A stretch of 9,756 nucleotides of DNA from Candidatus Aminicenantota bacterium (GCA_003154255.1 PMCY01000284.1:3482-13237); one strand, 5' to 3'. Positions 1 through 7,139 are shown, counted from the first letter of the stretch. The notes: generated by a model from the sequence alone, not told the origin. Translations and numbers: made by a program.

Positions 1-40
1 AGCAAGGATGGGCTTTGCAATCCTACGCGTAGCAAGGATG
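1..40. repeat. Short direct repeat AGCAAGGATG, two copies 30 nt apart, with a palindrome
   Basis: AGCAAGGATG occurs at 1-10 and again at 31-40. Between them lies the perfect 10-bp palindrome CTACGCGTAG (23-32), which overlaps the second copy by 2 nt. A partial inverse of the repeat core (ATCCT at 20-24) also precedes the second copy. The 30-nt spacing could be the end of a tandem array that continues left of the window, but only two copies are visible and the second is followed by different sequence. No coding potential is seen here. Confidence 0.45.
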
Positions 41-67
41 ACGAAGCGGATAAAACAAAAGTGACTC

Positions 68-87
68 GCCCGCGTCCGGCTTTTTTT
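68..87 (+). terminator. Possible intrinsic terminator for a gene left of the window
   Basis: GCCCG (68-72) can pair with CCGGC (76-80) around a CGT loop with one mismatch, and is followed directly by seven T residues (81-87). The stem is short, so this is weak. It would terminate plus-strand transcription entering from the left; no gene of that kind is visible in the window. Confidence 0.25.
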
Positions 88-105
88 AGAGTATTACCAC
101 CCCTA

Positions 106-125
106 CCCCTCCTAAACCGGAGGGG
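106..125. repeat. 7-bp GC-rich hairpin
   Basis: CCCCTCC (106-112) and GGAGGGG (119-125) form a perfect 7-bp stem with a 6-nt loop (TAAACC). No run of T follows on either strand, so I do not call it a terminator. It is one of several dyads in the non-coding DNA downstream of rseP. Confidence 0.45.
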
Positions 126-194
126 ATTTGTCCGCAGGCTCGTAAATGAGAGGAGGAGCGTCGGAAGGGATTTTCCTCGCAGGGGAAAATCCCC
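118..194. repeat. Imperfect 21/22-nt direct repeat, second copy within a 10-12 bp hairpin
   Basis: The segments 118-138 and 162-183 align with 18 identities, 3 mismatches and one 1-nt gap; both begin CGGA, contain GGGATTT and end CGCAGG. The second copy also forms one side of a hairpin: GGGATTTTCC (167-176) pairs perfectly with GGAAAATCCC (184-193). The stem can extend inward by a G-T and a C-G pair to leave a 3-nt loop. The symmetric stem lacks a clear terminal T run on either side. A mobile palindromic repeat of REP type or a structured 3' region is possible; neither can be shown from one locus. Confidence 0.45.
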
Positions 195-220
195 GTGTTT
201 TGACCCGACTTACCCGAATC

Positions 221-245
221 GCCGTCACCTTTTATTACGGACGGC
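221..245. repeat. 6-bp inverted repeat downstream of rseP
   Basis: GCCGTC (221-226) and GACGGC (240-245) can pair around a 13-nt AT-rich loop. It lies next to the likely rseP terminator and has no T tract of its own. This is probably incidental or a backup structure in the trailer. Confidence 0.25.
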
Positions 246-248
246 ACT

Positions 249-270
249 AAAAAGCAGCGGAACCCGCCAC
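249..270 (-). terminator. Probable intrinsic terminator of the uppS-cdsA-dxr-rseP operon
   Basis: Read on the minus strand, GTGGCGG (270-264), loop GTT (263-261) and CCGCTGC (260-254) form a 7-bp stem (five Watson-Crick and two G-T pairs). It is followed at once by TTTTT (253-249). The structure begins 3 nt after the rseP stop codon, as expected for an operon end. The wobble pairs and five-T tail make it moderate rather than strong. Confidence 0.5.
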
Positions 271-273
271 ATT

Positions 274-1605
274 TTAAAAGGGCAGGATGCTTTTCCACCC
301 GTTGGGCAGCTTCTTGACGAAATCGTTGAGGATGACGAAGACGATCAGGGCCACGAAGATGACGAATCCGATCTGCATCCAGACGTTCCGGGCCTTGGGG
401 CTGAGGTCGCGGCGGAATATGCTTTCGATGATCAGGACGAAGAGCTGGCCGCCGTCGAAGACCGGGATGGGAAAGAGGTTGAGGACACCGAGCTGCAGGC
501 TGATCACCGCGATCCAGCTCATCAAGGCCAGAAAGCCCATGCGCAGGGCGGCGTAGGAGAAATTGGCGATCTCCAGGGGTCCGCCGAGCTGGCGCGTGGA
601 GGCCTGCCCGGTGACCAGGTTCTTGAGGAAGTCGACGATCAGGAACATCAACCGCTTGTTCTCCTGGATGCTCTGGCCGAGGGCGGCGAAGAAGGGATAT
701 TTTCTGGTTATCGATTGGGCCGCCTGAAGGACGCCGATTTTGCCGACTTGGCCCTGCTTGCGGGGCGTGATTTTCAGGCTCATCGGCGCGCCGTCGCGGC
801 GGATCTCGAAGGTCAGCTCCCGGTCCGGGTTCTTCTCGATCGTGGGGATGAATTTGTAGAAATAGATAGGCTCGCCGTCGATCTTCTCAATGAGGTCGCC
901 CGCCTTTAAGCCCCCCTTTTCGGCCGGGGACCCGGCCGTGACCATCTGGACCTGGGTCAGGACCTTGCCGTAGAAGCCGGCATAGCCCATGTCGTATTTG
1001 GTGCGTTTTTCGGTGGTCAGGGGAACGCGCAGAACCGCGTCGCCGCGTCCGATTTCCAGCCGGAGAACGCTTTCCGGCCGAGTCGAGACCGCCATCTCCA
1101 CGTCCGTCCACGTGGCCGTCTTGCGCCCGTTGATCGAGATGATGTGGTCGTCGATTCGGAGATCGGCCTTGGCCGCCGGAGAGCCCGGCTCGAGCCAGCC
1201 GATAACCGGGACCTGGTCCTGATAAACGGGGCTATTGACGCCGACCATGTTGATGCCGGCGACGATGAGGAGGGCCAGGACGATGTTCATGACCGGCCCC
1301 ATGACGATGACCAGGAACCGCTGCCAGCGGGTTTTGGCCGCGAAATCGTCCGGCGCCATGGGCCGGTTGGGCTCGAAGACGCCTTCGCCAAGAAACTTGA
1401 CGTAGCCGCCCATGGGCAGGATGCTGATGCGGTAATCGGTATGGCCCTTCTTGAAGCCGAAGAGGCGCTTGCCGTAACCGAAGGAGAAGACTTCGACCCG
1501 GATGCCGACCAGCTTGGCCATCACAAAATGGCCCAGTTCGTGGATGAAGACCAGTATGCCGAATACGATCAGAAACGAAAGTATGGTGCCGAAAATGGTG
1601 CCCAT
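274..1605 (-). CDS. rseP: RIP metalloprotease RseP (site-2 protease family)
   Basis: This is an inner-membrane zinc protease of the S2P family, which cuts transmembrane segments of anti-sigma factors and, in some bacteria, leftover signal peptides. The 443-aa length matches the family (about 450). The first membrane helix carries the HELGH zinc motif at residues 22-26. A conserved GGYVKFLGE loop follows near 66-74, then membrane segments, two PDZ domains (roughly 130-195 and 215-280) and the NLFPIPVFDGG motif at 376-386, whose Asp384 is the third zinc ligand. All catalytic residues are present. The ATG at 1605 has AGAAGG nine nt upstream (1615-1620) and starts 3 nt after the dxr stop. It is the last gene of the operon. 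The RseP substrate (an RseA-like anti-sigma factor) is not in the window, so its pathway here is inferred from the family. Confidence 0.96.
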   Translation of the reverse strand: MGTIFGTILSFLIVFGILVFIHELGHFVMAKLVGIRVEVFSFGYGKRLFGFKKGHTDYRISILPMGGYVKFLGEGVFEPNRPMAPDDFAAKTRWQRFLVIVMGPVMNIVLALLIVAGINMVGVNSPVYQDQVPVIGWLEPGSPAAKADLRIDDHIISINGRKTATWTDVEMAVSTRPESVLRLEIGRGDAVLRVPLTTEKRTKYDMGYAGFYGKVLTQVQMVTAGSPAEKGGLKAGDLIEKIDGEPIYFYKFIPTIEKNPDRELTFEIRRDGAPMSLKITPRKQGQVGKIGVLQAAQSITRKYPFFAALGQSIQENKRLMFLIVDFLKNLVTGQASTRQLGGPLEIANFSYAALRMGFLALMSWIAVISLQLGVLNLFPIPVFDGGQLFVLIIESIFRRDLSPKARNVWMQIGFVIFVALIVFVILNDFVKKLPNGWKSILPF

Positions 1606-1608
1606 GAA

Positions 1609-2766
1609 TTATGACCTTCTTTCGATGATATGCCGGGCGCGCTCCCGCGCCCGGCGGTCGACGGCGAAGACGGATTCCAAGCCGTCGACGGCCGCGGGAC
1701 GGTACGCGGCCATGACCGCGCCGACCACGTCGGCGATGCCGCCGAAGCCGATCCGCCCGTCCAGGAAGGCTTCGACGGCGGCTTCATTAGCCGCATTGAG
1801 GACGACGGGCGCGGCGCCGCCCTCGATCATGGCCGCCCGGGCCGTGCCCAGGAGCGGGAAGCGGCGCTCGTCCACGGCCCGGAAATCGAGCCGGGCCGCC
1901 GCAGCCAGGTCGAGGGCGGGAACGGGGGCGGCGGCGCGCGCCGGATATGTCAAAGCGTATTGAATCGGGATGCGCATGTCCGTGGCGCTCATTTGGGCCA
2001 GGACCGACCCGTCGATCGTCTCGACCAGGGCGTGGACGATGCTCTGGGGATGGATGAGCACGCCCAGCCGGGCCGGGTCGAGATCGAAAAGCCAGCGGGC
2101 TTCGATGAGCTCGAGCCCCTTGTTCATCAGGGTGGCCGAATCGATCGTCACTTTGCGGCCCATTTTCCAGCGGGGATGACGGAGGGCCTCCCGGACCGTT
2201 TTTTTTCCGAGCTCGCGCAAAGGCGTGTCCAGAAACGGTCCGCCCGAGGCGGTCAGGATGACCTTGTGGACGTAGTCGCGCTCCAAGCCGGCCAGGCATT
2301 GAAAAACGCCGCTGTGTTCCGAATCGACGGGGATGATCACTGCGCCCGACCGGGCCGCTTCGCGCCGCAGGATGGGGCCGGCCGCGACCATCGATTCCTT
2401 GTTGGCCAGGGCCACCCTCCGGCCCGCCCGTACGGCGGCCAGCGTCGGCCGCAGTCCGGCAATGCCGGTGATCGCCGAGACGACGAGATCGACGCCATCG
2501 CGGCCACCCGCCTCTTCGGCGCCTTCGGGGCCGAAGCCGACGCGGGGTCTCCGGCCGACGAGCCGCTGTTCGAGGCGTTCGGCTGCGGCTTTGTCCCGCA
2601 GTGAAACAAAGGACGGATGAAATTCGCGGATCTGCTCGGCCAGCAGCTCGAAGTTGGCGCCCGCGGCCAGGGCCGCGATTTTATACCGGCGCGGGTACCG
2701 GCGGACGATGTCCAGCGTGCTGCGGCCGATCATGCCGGTCGAACCGAGGATGGAAAGCCGTTTCAT
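1609..2766 (-). CDS. dxr: 1-deoxy-D-xylulose 5-phosphate reductoisomerase
   Basis: This cytosolic enzyme converts 1-deoxy-D-xylulose 5-phosphate to 2-C-methyl-D-erythritol 4-phosphate with NADPH, the committed step of the MEP isoprenoid pathway. The protein is 385 aa, normal for the family. It shows the NADPH-binding GSTGMIG at 8-14 (usually GSTGSIG) and NKE at 122-124. The metal ligands are Asp148 and Glu150 in DSEHS and Glu219 in MNKGLE. The flexible-loop HPRWKMG starts at His197, and HPQS lies at 239-242. All expected active-site residues are intact. The ATG at 2766 lies 6 nt after the cdsA stop, so translation is probably coupled. Its product feeds the isoprenyl diphosphates that UppS, encoded first in the operon, polymerises. 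Confidence 0.97.
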   Translation of the reverse strand: MKRLSILGSTGMIGRSTLDIVRRYPRRYKIAALAAGANFELLAEQIREFHPSFVSLRDKAAAERLEQRLVGRRPRVGFGPEGAEEAGGRDGVDLVVSAITGIAGLRPTLAAVRAGRRVALANKESMVAAGPILRREAARSGAVIIPVDSEHSGVFQCLAGLERDYVHKVILTASGGPFLDTPLRELGKKTVREALRHPRWKMGRKVTIDSATLMNKGLELIEARWLFDLDPARLGVLIHPQSIVHALVETIDGSVLAQMSATDMRIPIQYALTYPARAAAPVPALDLAAAARLDFRAVDERRFPLLGTARAAMIEGGAAPVVLNAANEAAVEAFLDGRIGFGGIADVVGAVMAAYRPAAVDGLESVFAVDRRARERARHIIERRS

Positions 2767-2772
2767 GCCCGC

Positions 2773-3579
2773 CTACCGCCACATGTACCGGATGAGATAA
2801 TAGAACAAGGGCGCGGCCAGCAGAAAACTGTCGATGCGGTCAAGAAAGCCGCCGTGGCCGGGAAGGAGGTTGGACGAATCCTTGACCCCCACGGCCCGCT
2901 TGAAAAGGGACTCGAGGGGGTCGCTGATCTGGGCGGCGGCATGGACAACGATGCCGGTGAGAGCGGCCCGGAAGAGCGGGACGGCGGGAAAGAATAGGAA
3001 GCGGGCGACGATGGCCGCGATCAGGGCGAATAGGAGGCCGCCGGCGCAGCCCTCCCAGGTCTTGTTGGGGCTGGCGATGGGGGCCATCTTGCTTCGGCCG
3101 AAGGCCTTGCCGATGAGGTAGGCCCCCGTATCGCCGAGGAAAATGACGCCGAAGAAGAAATAGAGATGGGCCTGGCCGTGCCCGAGGCGGATCCAATAGA
3201 GATAGTTGGTCGGCAGGGCCACGTAGACCGCGCCGGTCAAGGTCAGGGCGAAAGCCGGGGGAAAGACGGCGGTCTTCTCCAGTGTGTTGAAGGCGATCAG
3301 AAAATATGCGCCGGACAGAAGAATGCTGAGACAAAGGGCCTGGTTCAGGTTGAATGCGGGGAAATAAAACGTCGCCCCGACCAGCAGGGCCAGGACGAGG
3401 CCGAAGGCGCGCTGGGGCCGCCAGCGCCGGCGACGGGCCAGGTTGTAAAATTCCCAAAGGGCGGCGGCGATGACCGCTTGGATCACAGCGAAAAACGCCC
3501 AATCCGGGCCCCATTGAACCAGGACAAAAAGGAGGCTCAACAGGACAATGGCCGTGGGAGTGCGCTGGCGATCGCTCAT
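2773..3579 (-). CDS. cdsA: Phosphatidate cytidylyltransferase (CDP-diglyceride synthase)
   Basis: This integral membrane enzyme joins CTP and phosphatidic acid to give CDP-diacylglycerol, the precursor of all phospholipid head-group branches. The 268-aa protein is mostly hydrophobic helices. It contains the family signature at residues 224-248 (S-L-F-K-R, then K233-D234, then P-G-H-G-G and D247-R248) and the upstream cytidylyltransferase segment DTGAYLIGKAFGRSKMAP. I place the start at the ATG at 3579 because its ATGA overlaps the uppS stop by 4 nt. A longer frame upstream would only read uppS DNA in another phase. No Shine-Dalgarno precedes it, so initiation probably depends on coupling to uppS. 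Confidence 0.96.
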   Translation of the reverse strand: MSDRQRTPTAIVLLSLLFVLVQWGPDWAFFAVIQAVIAAALWEFYNLARRRRWRPQRAFGLVLALLVGATFYFPAFNLNQALCLSILLSGAYFLIAFNTLEKTAVFPPAFALTLTGAVYVALPTNYLYWIRLGHGQAHLYFFFGVIFLGDTGAYLIGKAFGRSKMAPIASPNKTWEGCAGGLLFALIAAIVARFLFFPAVPLFRAALTGIVVHAAAQISDPLESLFKRAVGVKDSSNLLPGHGGFLDRIDSFLLAAPLFYYLIRYMWR

Positions 3580-4349
3580 CGGGAGGGACGGACGTCTCCG
3601 AAGCGGCGCTCCCGCTTCTGGTATTCCAGGACGGCTTGGAAAAAGTCCCGGCGCCGGAAATCGGGCCAATACGTCGGAGTCGTCCAGATCTCGGCATAGG
3701 CGATCTGCCAGAGCAGGAAATTCGAAACCCGCATCTCGCCGCTCGTCCGGATGACCAGATCCGGATCGGGAAGCCCGGCCGTGTAGAGCCGGCCGGAAAA
3801 GAGGTCTTCGTCGATGTCGGCGGGGGCCAGGCTGCGGTCGGCCAGGATGGATTTGACGGCGTCGAGGATCTCGGTGCGGCCGCCGTAATTGAGGGCCAAA
3901 GCGACGATCATACGCGAATTGTCCCGGGTCATGCGCTCGACCCGGTCGAGCTCCCTGATGACGCCGTCCGGAAGCCCCTCCCGCTGTCCCAGGACGCGGA
4001 GCCGGAGATCGTTCTCCATCAAAACCTTGGTTTCCTTCTTCAGATACTGCTCGAGAATGCGGAAGACAGCCGAAACTTCCCGCTTGGGGCGCTTCCAGTT
4101 TTCCTTGGAGAAGGCATACAGGGTCAGGGCCTGGACTCCCAGACGGGCTCCGGTTTCCACGATCTCCTGGACGGATTTGATGCCGGCCCGGTGCCCTTCG
4201 ATCCGGGGCAGGTTGCGGCCTTGTGCCCAGCGGCCATTGCCGTCCATTATGACGGCCACGTGAGCCGGAACGCGCTTCAAATCGATCTGCCGGACGAGCC
4301 GCTCCTCCTCGCTCCCGGGCGCGACAAATCCGTCCAAGTCCTTGAACAT
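3576..4349 (-). CDS. uppS: Isoprenyl transferase (undecaprenyl diphosphate synthase, cis-type)
   Basis: UppS extends farnesyl diphosphate with isopentenyl diphosphate in cis to make the C55 lipid carrier for peptidoglycan and other surface glycans. The 257-aa protein has the IMDGNGRWA motif at 34-42 with catalytic Asp36. It also has LTLYAFSKENWKRP, NYGGR, and the substrate-binding block at 201-220 with Arg201, Arg207 and Ser209. The ATG at 4349 is the only reasonable start; the frame stays open upstream only as the antisense of hypC. There is no Shine-Dalgarno. Instead the -10 box ends 6 nt before the ATG, so the mRNA probably begins at the start codon. It is the first gene of the four-gene operon and overlaps cdsA by 4 nt. 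Confidence 0.96.
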   Translation of the reverse strand: MFKDLDGFVAPGSEEERLVRQIDLKRVPAHVAVIMDGNGRWAQGRNLPRIEGHRAGIKSVQEIVETGARLGVQALTLYAFSKENWKRPKREVSAVFRILEQYLKKETKVLMENDLRLRVLGQREGLPDGVIRELDRVERMTRDNSRMIVALALNYGGRTEILDAVKSILADRSLAPADIDEDLFSGRLYTAGLPDPDLVIRTSGEMRVSNFLLWQIAYAEIWTTPTYWPDFRRRDFFQAVLEYQKRERRFGDVRPSR

Positions 4350-4384
4350 GCGGCCATTATAAGTGGTATCCCCGCGCCTGTCAA
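4349..4384 (-). promoter_or_regulatory. Consensus sigma70 promoter of the uppS operon, predicted leaderless
   Basis: On the minus strand TTGACA (4384-4379) and TATAAT (4361-4356) are separated by exactly 17 nt, a perfect match to the housekeeping promoter consensus. Standard spacing puts +1 seven positions after the last T of the -10, which is 4349, the A of the uppS ATG. No ribosome-binding site fits between them. A leaderless transcript carrying uppS, cdsA, dxr and rseP is therefore predicted. The match is seen directly; the exact start site is inferred. Confidence 0.8.
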
Positions 4385-4440
4385 AATCCGCGGGCCGCCT
4401 GCTGCGCCGGGCTCCCAGGCAGCTCCGAGGAAGGGAACGG

Positions 4441-4500
4441 TATTTCCTATTGATTAAGTAGAATAATGGCCGCGGATTTGTTAATCTAGCTGACGAGGAG
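4441..4500 (+). promoter_or_regulatory. AT-rich hypC upstream region with Shine-Dalgarno; -10 uncertain
   Basis: GAGGAG at 4495-4500 lies 8 nt before the MCLGIP start codon at 4509 and fixes that start. The 50 nt before it are clearly more AT-rich than their surroundings. They contain -10-like hexamers (TAGAAT 4459-4464, overlapping AATAAT 4462-4467), but no good -35 lies at the right distance. I see no sigma54-type GG-N10-GC pair. A promoter for hypCDE is expected here because the gene upstream is divergent, but its exact position is not determined. Confidence 0.4.
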
Positions 4501-4508
4501 TTTTGCCG

Positions 4509-4733
4509 ATGTGTTTGGGCATACCTTCGAAGATCGTTTCGGTCGATGAAATCCATCAGACCGGCCAGGCCGACCATCTCGGGACCAGAGTGATGGTCAA
4601 CCTGGCCCTGTTGGACGAGGCCCGCGTCGGCGAATGGGTGATCATCCACGCCGGATTCGCCATCTCCAAGCTGAACGATCAGGAAGCCAAGGAAACGCTC
4701 GACCTGCTTCGCCAGATCGCCGCTCATGAATAA
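4509..4733 (+). CDS. hypC: Hydrogenase maturation factor HypC (HypC/HybG/HupF family)
   Basis: HypC is a small chaperone that, with HypD, carries the Fe(CN)2CO unit and passes it to the large subunit of [NiFe] hydrogenase. The 74-aa product begins MCLGIPSK. Cys2, which becomes the N-terminal residue after Met removal and binds iron, is present, and so is the conserved His-Ala-Gly-Phe-Ala-Ile block at 47-52. Starting at the ATG at 4509 rather than the TTG two codons upstream is required to place Cys at position 2, and GAGGAG is correctly spaced for it. It opens the hypCDE operon and overlaps hypD by 8 nt. Confidence 0.95.
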   Translation: MCLGIPSKIVSVDEIHQTGQADHLGTRVMVNLALLDEARVGEWVIIHAGFAISKLNDQEAKETLDLLRQIAAHE

Positions 4734-5856
4734 AAAAGGGGCCGCTGCGGGGCCTGGCCCCTACCGGGATAAAAAGACGATCGCGGCCCTGCTCAGGGTT
4801 GTTGAAGAAAGGCGCCGGGCCGCCGGAGGCCCCTCCTGCCGGATCATGGAAGTTTGCGGCACGCATACCATGACCATCCATCGGTACGGACTCAAGAAGA
4901 TGCTCCAGGATGTCGGGGTGGGGCTCGTCGCCGGCCCCGGATGCCCCGTCTGCATCACGCCCAACGACATCCACGAAGCCGCCATCCGGCTGGTTACGGA
5001 GCGCGAGAACCTCCTCCTGGCCGCCTTCGGCGACATGACCCGGGTGCCGACGAAGATCGGTTCCCTGCAGAAATCGGCGGCCGCCCGGGGCTCCCGAATT
5101 CAAATTGTCTATTCCCCCGCCGAATCCCTGGAATCGGCCCGCCGGAATCCCGACAAGGAGGTCGTCTTCTTCGGCGCGGGATTCGAGACGACCGTCCCCG
5201 CGATCGCCCTGACAGCGGCCAAAGCCCTCGAGGACGGGATCGTCAATTATTCCGTCCTGTCCGCCTTCTGGGTCATCCCGCCGCCCTTGCGGGCCATCCT
5301 GGAATCGGGCCGGAGCCGCATCGACGGGTTCCTCTATCCCGGCCACGTTTCCGCCATCATCGGTCCGCAGGCCTATGACTTCGTGGCCGAGGAGTTCCGC
5401 CGACCGGGAGCTATCGCCGGGTTCGAGCCGGCCGATATTCTCCTGGCCATCATTTCGATCCTCGAGCAGATCGCCGCGGGCCGTCCGCGGGTGGCCAACG
5501 AATACACACGGGTCGTCTCTCCGGACGGGAACCCCACGGCCCGGGCGGTCCTGGACCGCATCCTCGAGCCCAAGGACGCCGTCTGGCGCGGCCTGGGCCG
5601 GATCTCCAAAAGCGGACTGGCGTTCCGGCCGGCTTTCGCCGCGGCCGACGCCGAAAAGAAATTCGGGCTGAAGCTCGGGTCGACGGACACGGAACTCCCG
5701 GGCTGCCGCTGCGGCGACGTCCTCAAGGGATTGATCGAGCCGCCCCAATGCCGCCTTTATGGACGGGTCTGCACCCCCGAAAAGCCCCACGGCCCCTGCA
5801 TGGTCTCCTTCGAGGGATCCTGCCTGGCCTTCCACAAATACGGAACCCCCTCATGA
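4726..5856 (+). CDS. hypD: Hydrogenase formation protein HypD
   Basis: HypD is a [4Fe-4S] scaffold protein on which CO and two cyanides are attached to iron, working with HypC and receiving cyanide from HypE. The protein is 376 aa, the usual length. It has the CGTHT motif at 44-48 and GPGCPVC at 70-76, supplying Cys44, Cys73 and Cys76. A cysteine-rich C-terminus (Cys327, 329, 342, 349, 358 and 366) is where the iron-sulfur cluster binds in characterised homologues. The ATG at 4726 lies inside the end of hypC and lacks a clear Shine-Dalgarno, indicating translational coupling. The first dozen residues are not conserved-looking. The stop overlaps the hypE start by 4 nt. Confidence 0.96.
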   Translation: MNKKGAAAGPGPYRDKKTIAALLRVVEERRRAAGGPSCRIMEVCGTHTMTIHRYGLKKMLQDVGVGLVAGPGCPVCITPNDIHEAAIRLVTERENLLLAAFGDMTRVPTKIGSLQKSAAARGSRIQIVYSPAESLESARRNPDKEVVFFGAGFETTVPAIALTAAKALEDGIVNYSVLSAFWVIPPPLRAILESGRSRIDGFLYPGHVSAIIGPQAYDFVAEEFRRPGAIAGFEPADILLAIISILEQIAAGRPRVANEYTRVVSPDGNPTARAVLDRILEPKDAVWRGLGRISKSGLAFRPAFAAADAEKKFGLKLGSTDTELPGCRCGDVLKGLIEPPQCRLYGRVCTPEKPHGPCMVSFEGSCLAFHKYGTPS

Positions 5857-6842
5857 GCGGGAAGATCAGCCTGGACCTGGGCGGCGGCGGGAAGGCCATG
5901 CGCGACTTCATCGCCGGGCGCATCCTGCCGGCCTTCAAAAATCCCCTTCTCAGCCCTCTGCTCGACGCCAGCCATCTGCCGGAAGGGATCGCCTTCACGA
6001 CGGACAGCTACGTCGTCGATCCGCCGGTCTTCCCGGGCGGCGACATCGGAAAGCTGGCCGTCAACGGGACGGTCAACGACCTGGTCGTCTCCGGCGCGGA
6101 TCCGCGCTACCTCTCGCTGGGATTGATTCTCGAGGAAGGTTTGGAATGGAGCCTCCTCGACCGTATTCTAAAATCGATCCGGACCGCCGCGGCTGGGGCC
6201 CGCGTCCGGATCGTGACCGGCGACACGAAGGTCGTCCGTCGCGGCCAGGGCGACAAGATCTACATCAACACGTCCGGGATCGGAGGCATCATCGCCTCGC
6301 CGTCTCCAGCCCTCATCCGGCCCGGCGACGCCGTGATCGTCACCGGCCCCGTCGGCGATCACAGCCTGGCCATCCTGATCGCCCGCGGCGATTATGGCTT
6401 TCAATCCGCCATCAAAAGCGATTGCGCCCCCCTGAACGGACTGCTTCCCTTCTGGAAAAGAGGCGTCCGCTGGATGAGAGACATCACGCGCGGCGGGCTG
6501 GCCACAGTCTTGACCGAGCTGGCCGGAGAGATCCCCTATCCGATCCTTCTTGAGGAAGACGAAGTGCCCGTTTCCGCTCCCGTCCGCGGAGCATCGGAGA
6601 TCCTGGGCATCGATCCGCTTTATCTGGCCTGCGAAGGCCGGGCCGTGCTCATCGTGCCCGAAGCCGGGACCGAAGCGATTTTGCGGCGCCTCCGCACCTT
6701 GCCCTTGGGCCGCAAGGCCCGCATCGCCGGCCGGGTACAAACAGGGATCGGGCGGCCCGGCGAACTGATCCTGCGCACCAGCGCGGGCGGCCTTCGGCTG
6801 CTCGAGCCGCTGACGTCCGAACTCCTGCCCCGGATCTGCTGA
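5853..6842 (+). CDS. hypE: Hydrogenase maturation protein HypE (carbamoyl dehydratase)
   Basis: HypE accepts a carbamoyl group from HypF on its C-terminal cysteine and dehydrates it with ATP to a thiocyanate, the source of the active-site cyanide ligands. The 329-aa protein has the PurM/AIR-synthase-like fold signatures. These are a glycine-rich start (LDLGGGGKAM, residues 7-16), the FTTDSYVVDPPVFPGGDIGKLAV stretch near 48-70, and GDTKV and DITRGGLATVLTEL further on. It ends in Pro-Arg-Ile-Cys with Cys329 as the last residue, as required for activity. I chose the ATG at 5853 because its ATGA overlaps the hypD stop and the fold begins right after it. The usual His in the first glycine motif (HGxGG) is replaced by Leu-Gly. 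HypF is not encoded nearby. Confidence 0.96.
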   Translation: MSGKISLDLGGGGKAMRDFIAGRILPAFKNPLLSPLLDASHLPEGIAFTTDSYVVDPPVFPGGDIGKLAVNGTVNDLVVSGADPRYLSLGLILEEGLEWSLLDRILKSIRTAAAGARVRIVTGDTKVVRRGQGDKIYINTSGIGGIIASPSPALIRPGDAVIVTGPVGDHSLAILIARGDYGFQSAIKSDCAPLNGLLPFWKRGVRWMRDITRGGLATVLTELAGEIPYPILLEEDEVPVSAPVRGASEILGIDPLYLACEGRAVLIVPEAGTEAILRRLRTLPLGRKARIAGRVQTGIGRPGELILRTSAGGLRLLEPLTSELLPRIC

Positions 6843-7007
6843 AAACCCCAAGCCTGCAGGAGCCATTCCGCGAATTCTTGGAAACGGTAGAAATCCGTAG
6901 ACCTACCAATAGACAAGCCCTTACCTTCCAGAGGAAAATAAGAGCACAAAAGGGATATTATATTTTTCAGTGTTCCGGCCTCACTCATACTCACGAAGAG
7001 AACACAA

Positions 7008-7139
7008 ATGAGAAGGGCCGAATTCCTCAACGTCAAGGGGGCCGGAACGCCGGCCGAGCCGGCGGGAAACGCTTTGATCATCGATGCGGCGGACACAAAC
7101 GCCTACCATCGCGCGTCCGCCATCCGGAAGTGGTATTAG
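7008..7139 (+). CDS. Possible small ORF, 43 aa, unknown function
   Basis: An ATG at 7008 opens a 43-codon frame ending in TAG at 7137-7139, immediately before the Shine-Dalgarno of the cupredoxin gene. About 80% of its codons end in G or C, as in the neighbouring real genes. A weak purine-rich GAAGAG lies 7 nt upstream (6995-7000). The product starts MRRAEFLNVKGAG and ends SAIRKWY. It has no signal peptide, membrane segment or cysteine and I do not recognise it. Stop-coupled spacing favours a real leader cistron, but chance opening in GC-rich DNA, or a gene remnant, is equally possible. Confidence 0.3.
   Translation: MRRAEFLNVKGAGTPAEPAGNALIIDAADTNAYHRASAIRKWY

Noticed and set aside
86..298. 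70-codon minus-strand frame downstream of rseP
   Set aside because: It runs through the likely terminator and several hairpins, has low-complexity non-protein-like translation and no ribosome-binding site.
4349..4727. Long N-terminal extension of UppS into the divergent hypC gene
   Set aside because: The extra 126 codons are antisense hypC, and the promoter and family length both fit the ATG at 4349.
4732..4738. AAAAAAG slippery heptamer at codons 2-5 of hypD
   Set aside because: It could favour frameshifting in principle, but the hypC stop codon overlaps its start and both hypC and hypD are complete in their own frames, so no fused product is needed or supported.
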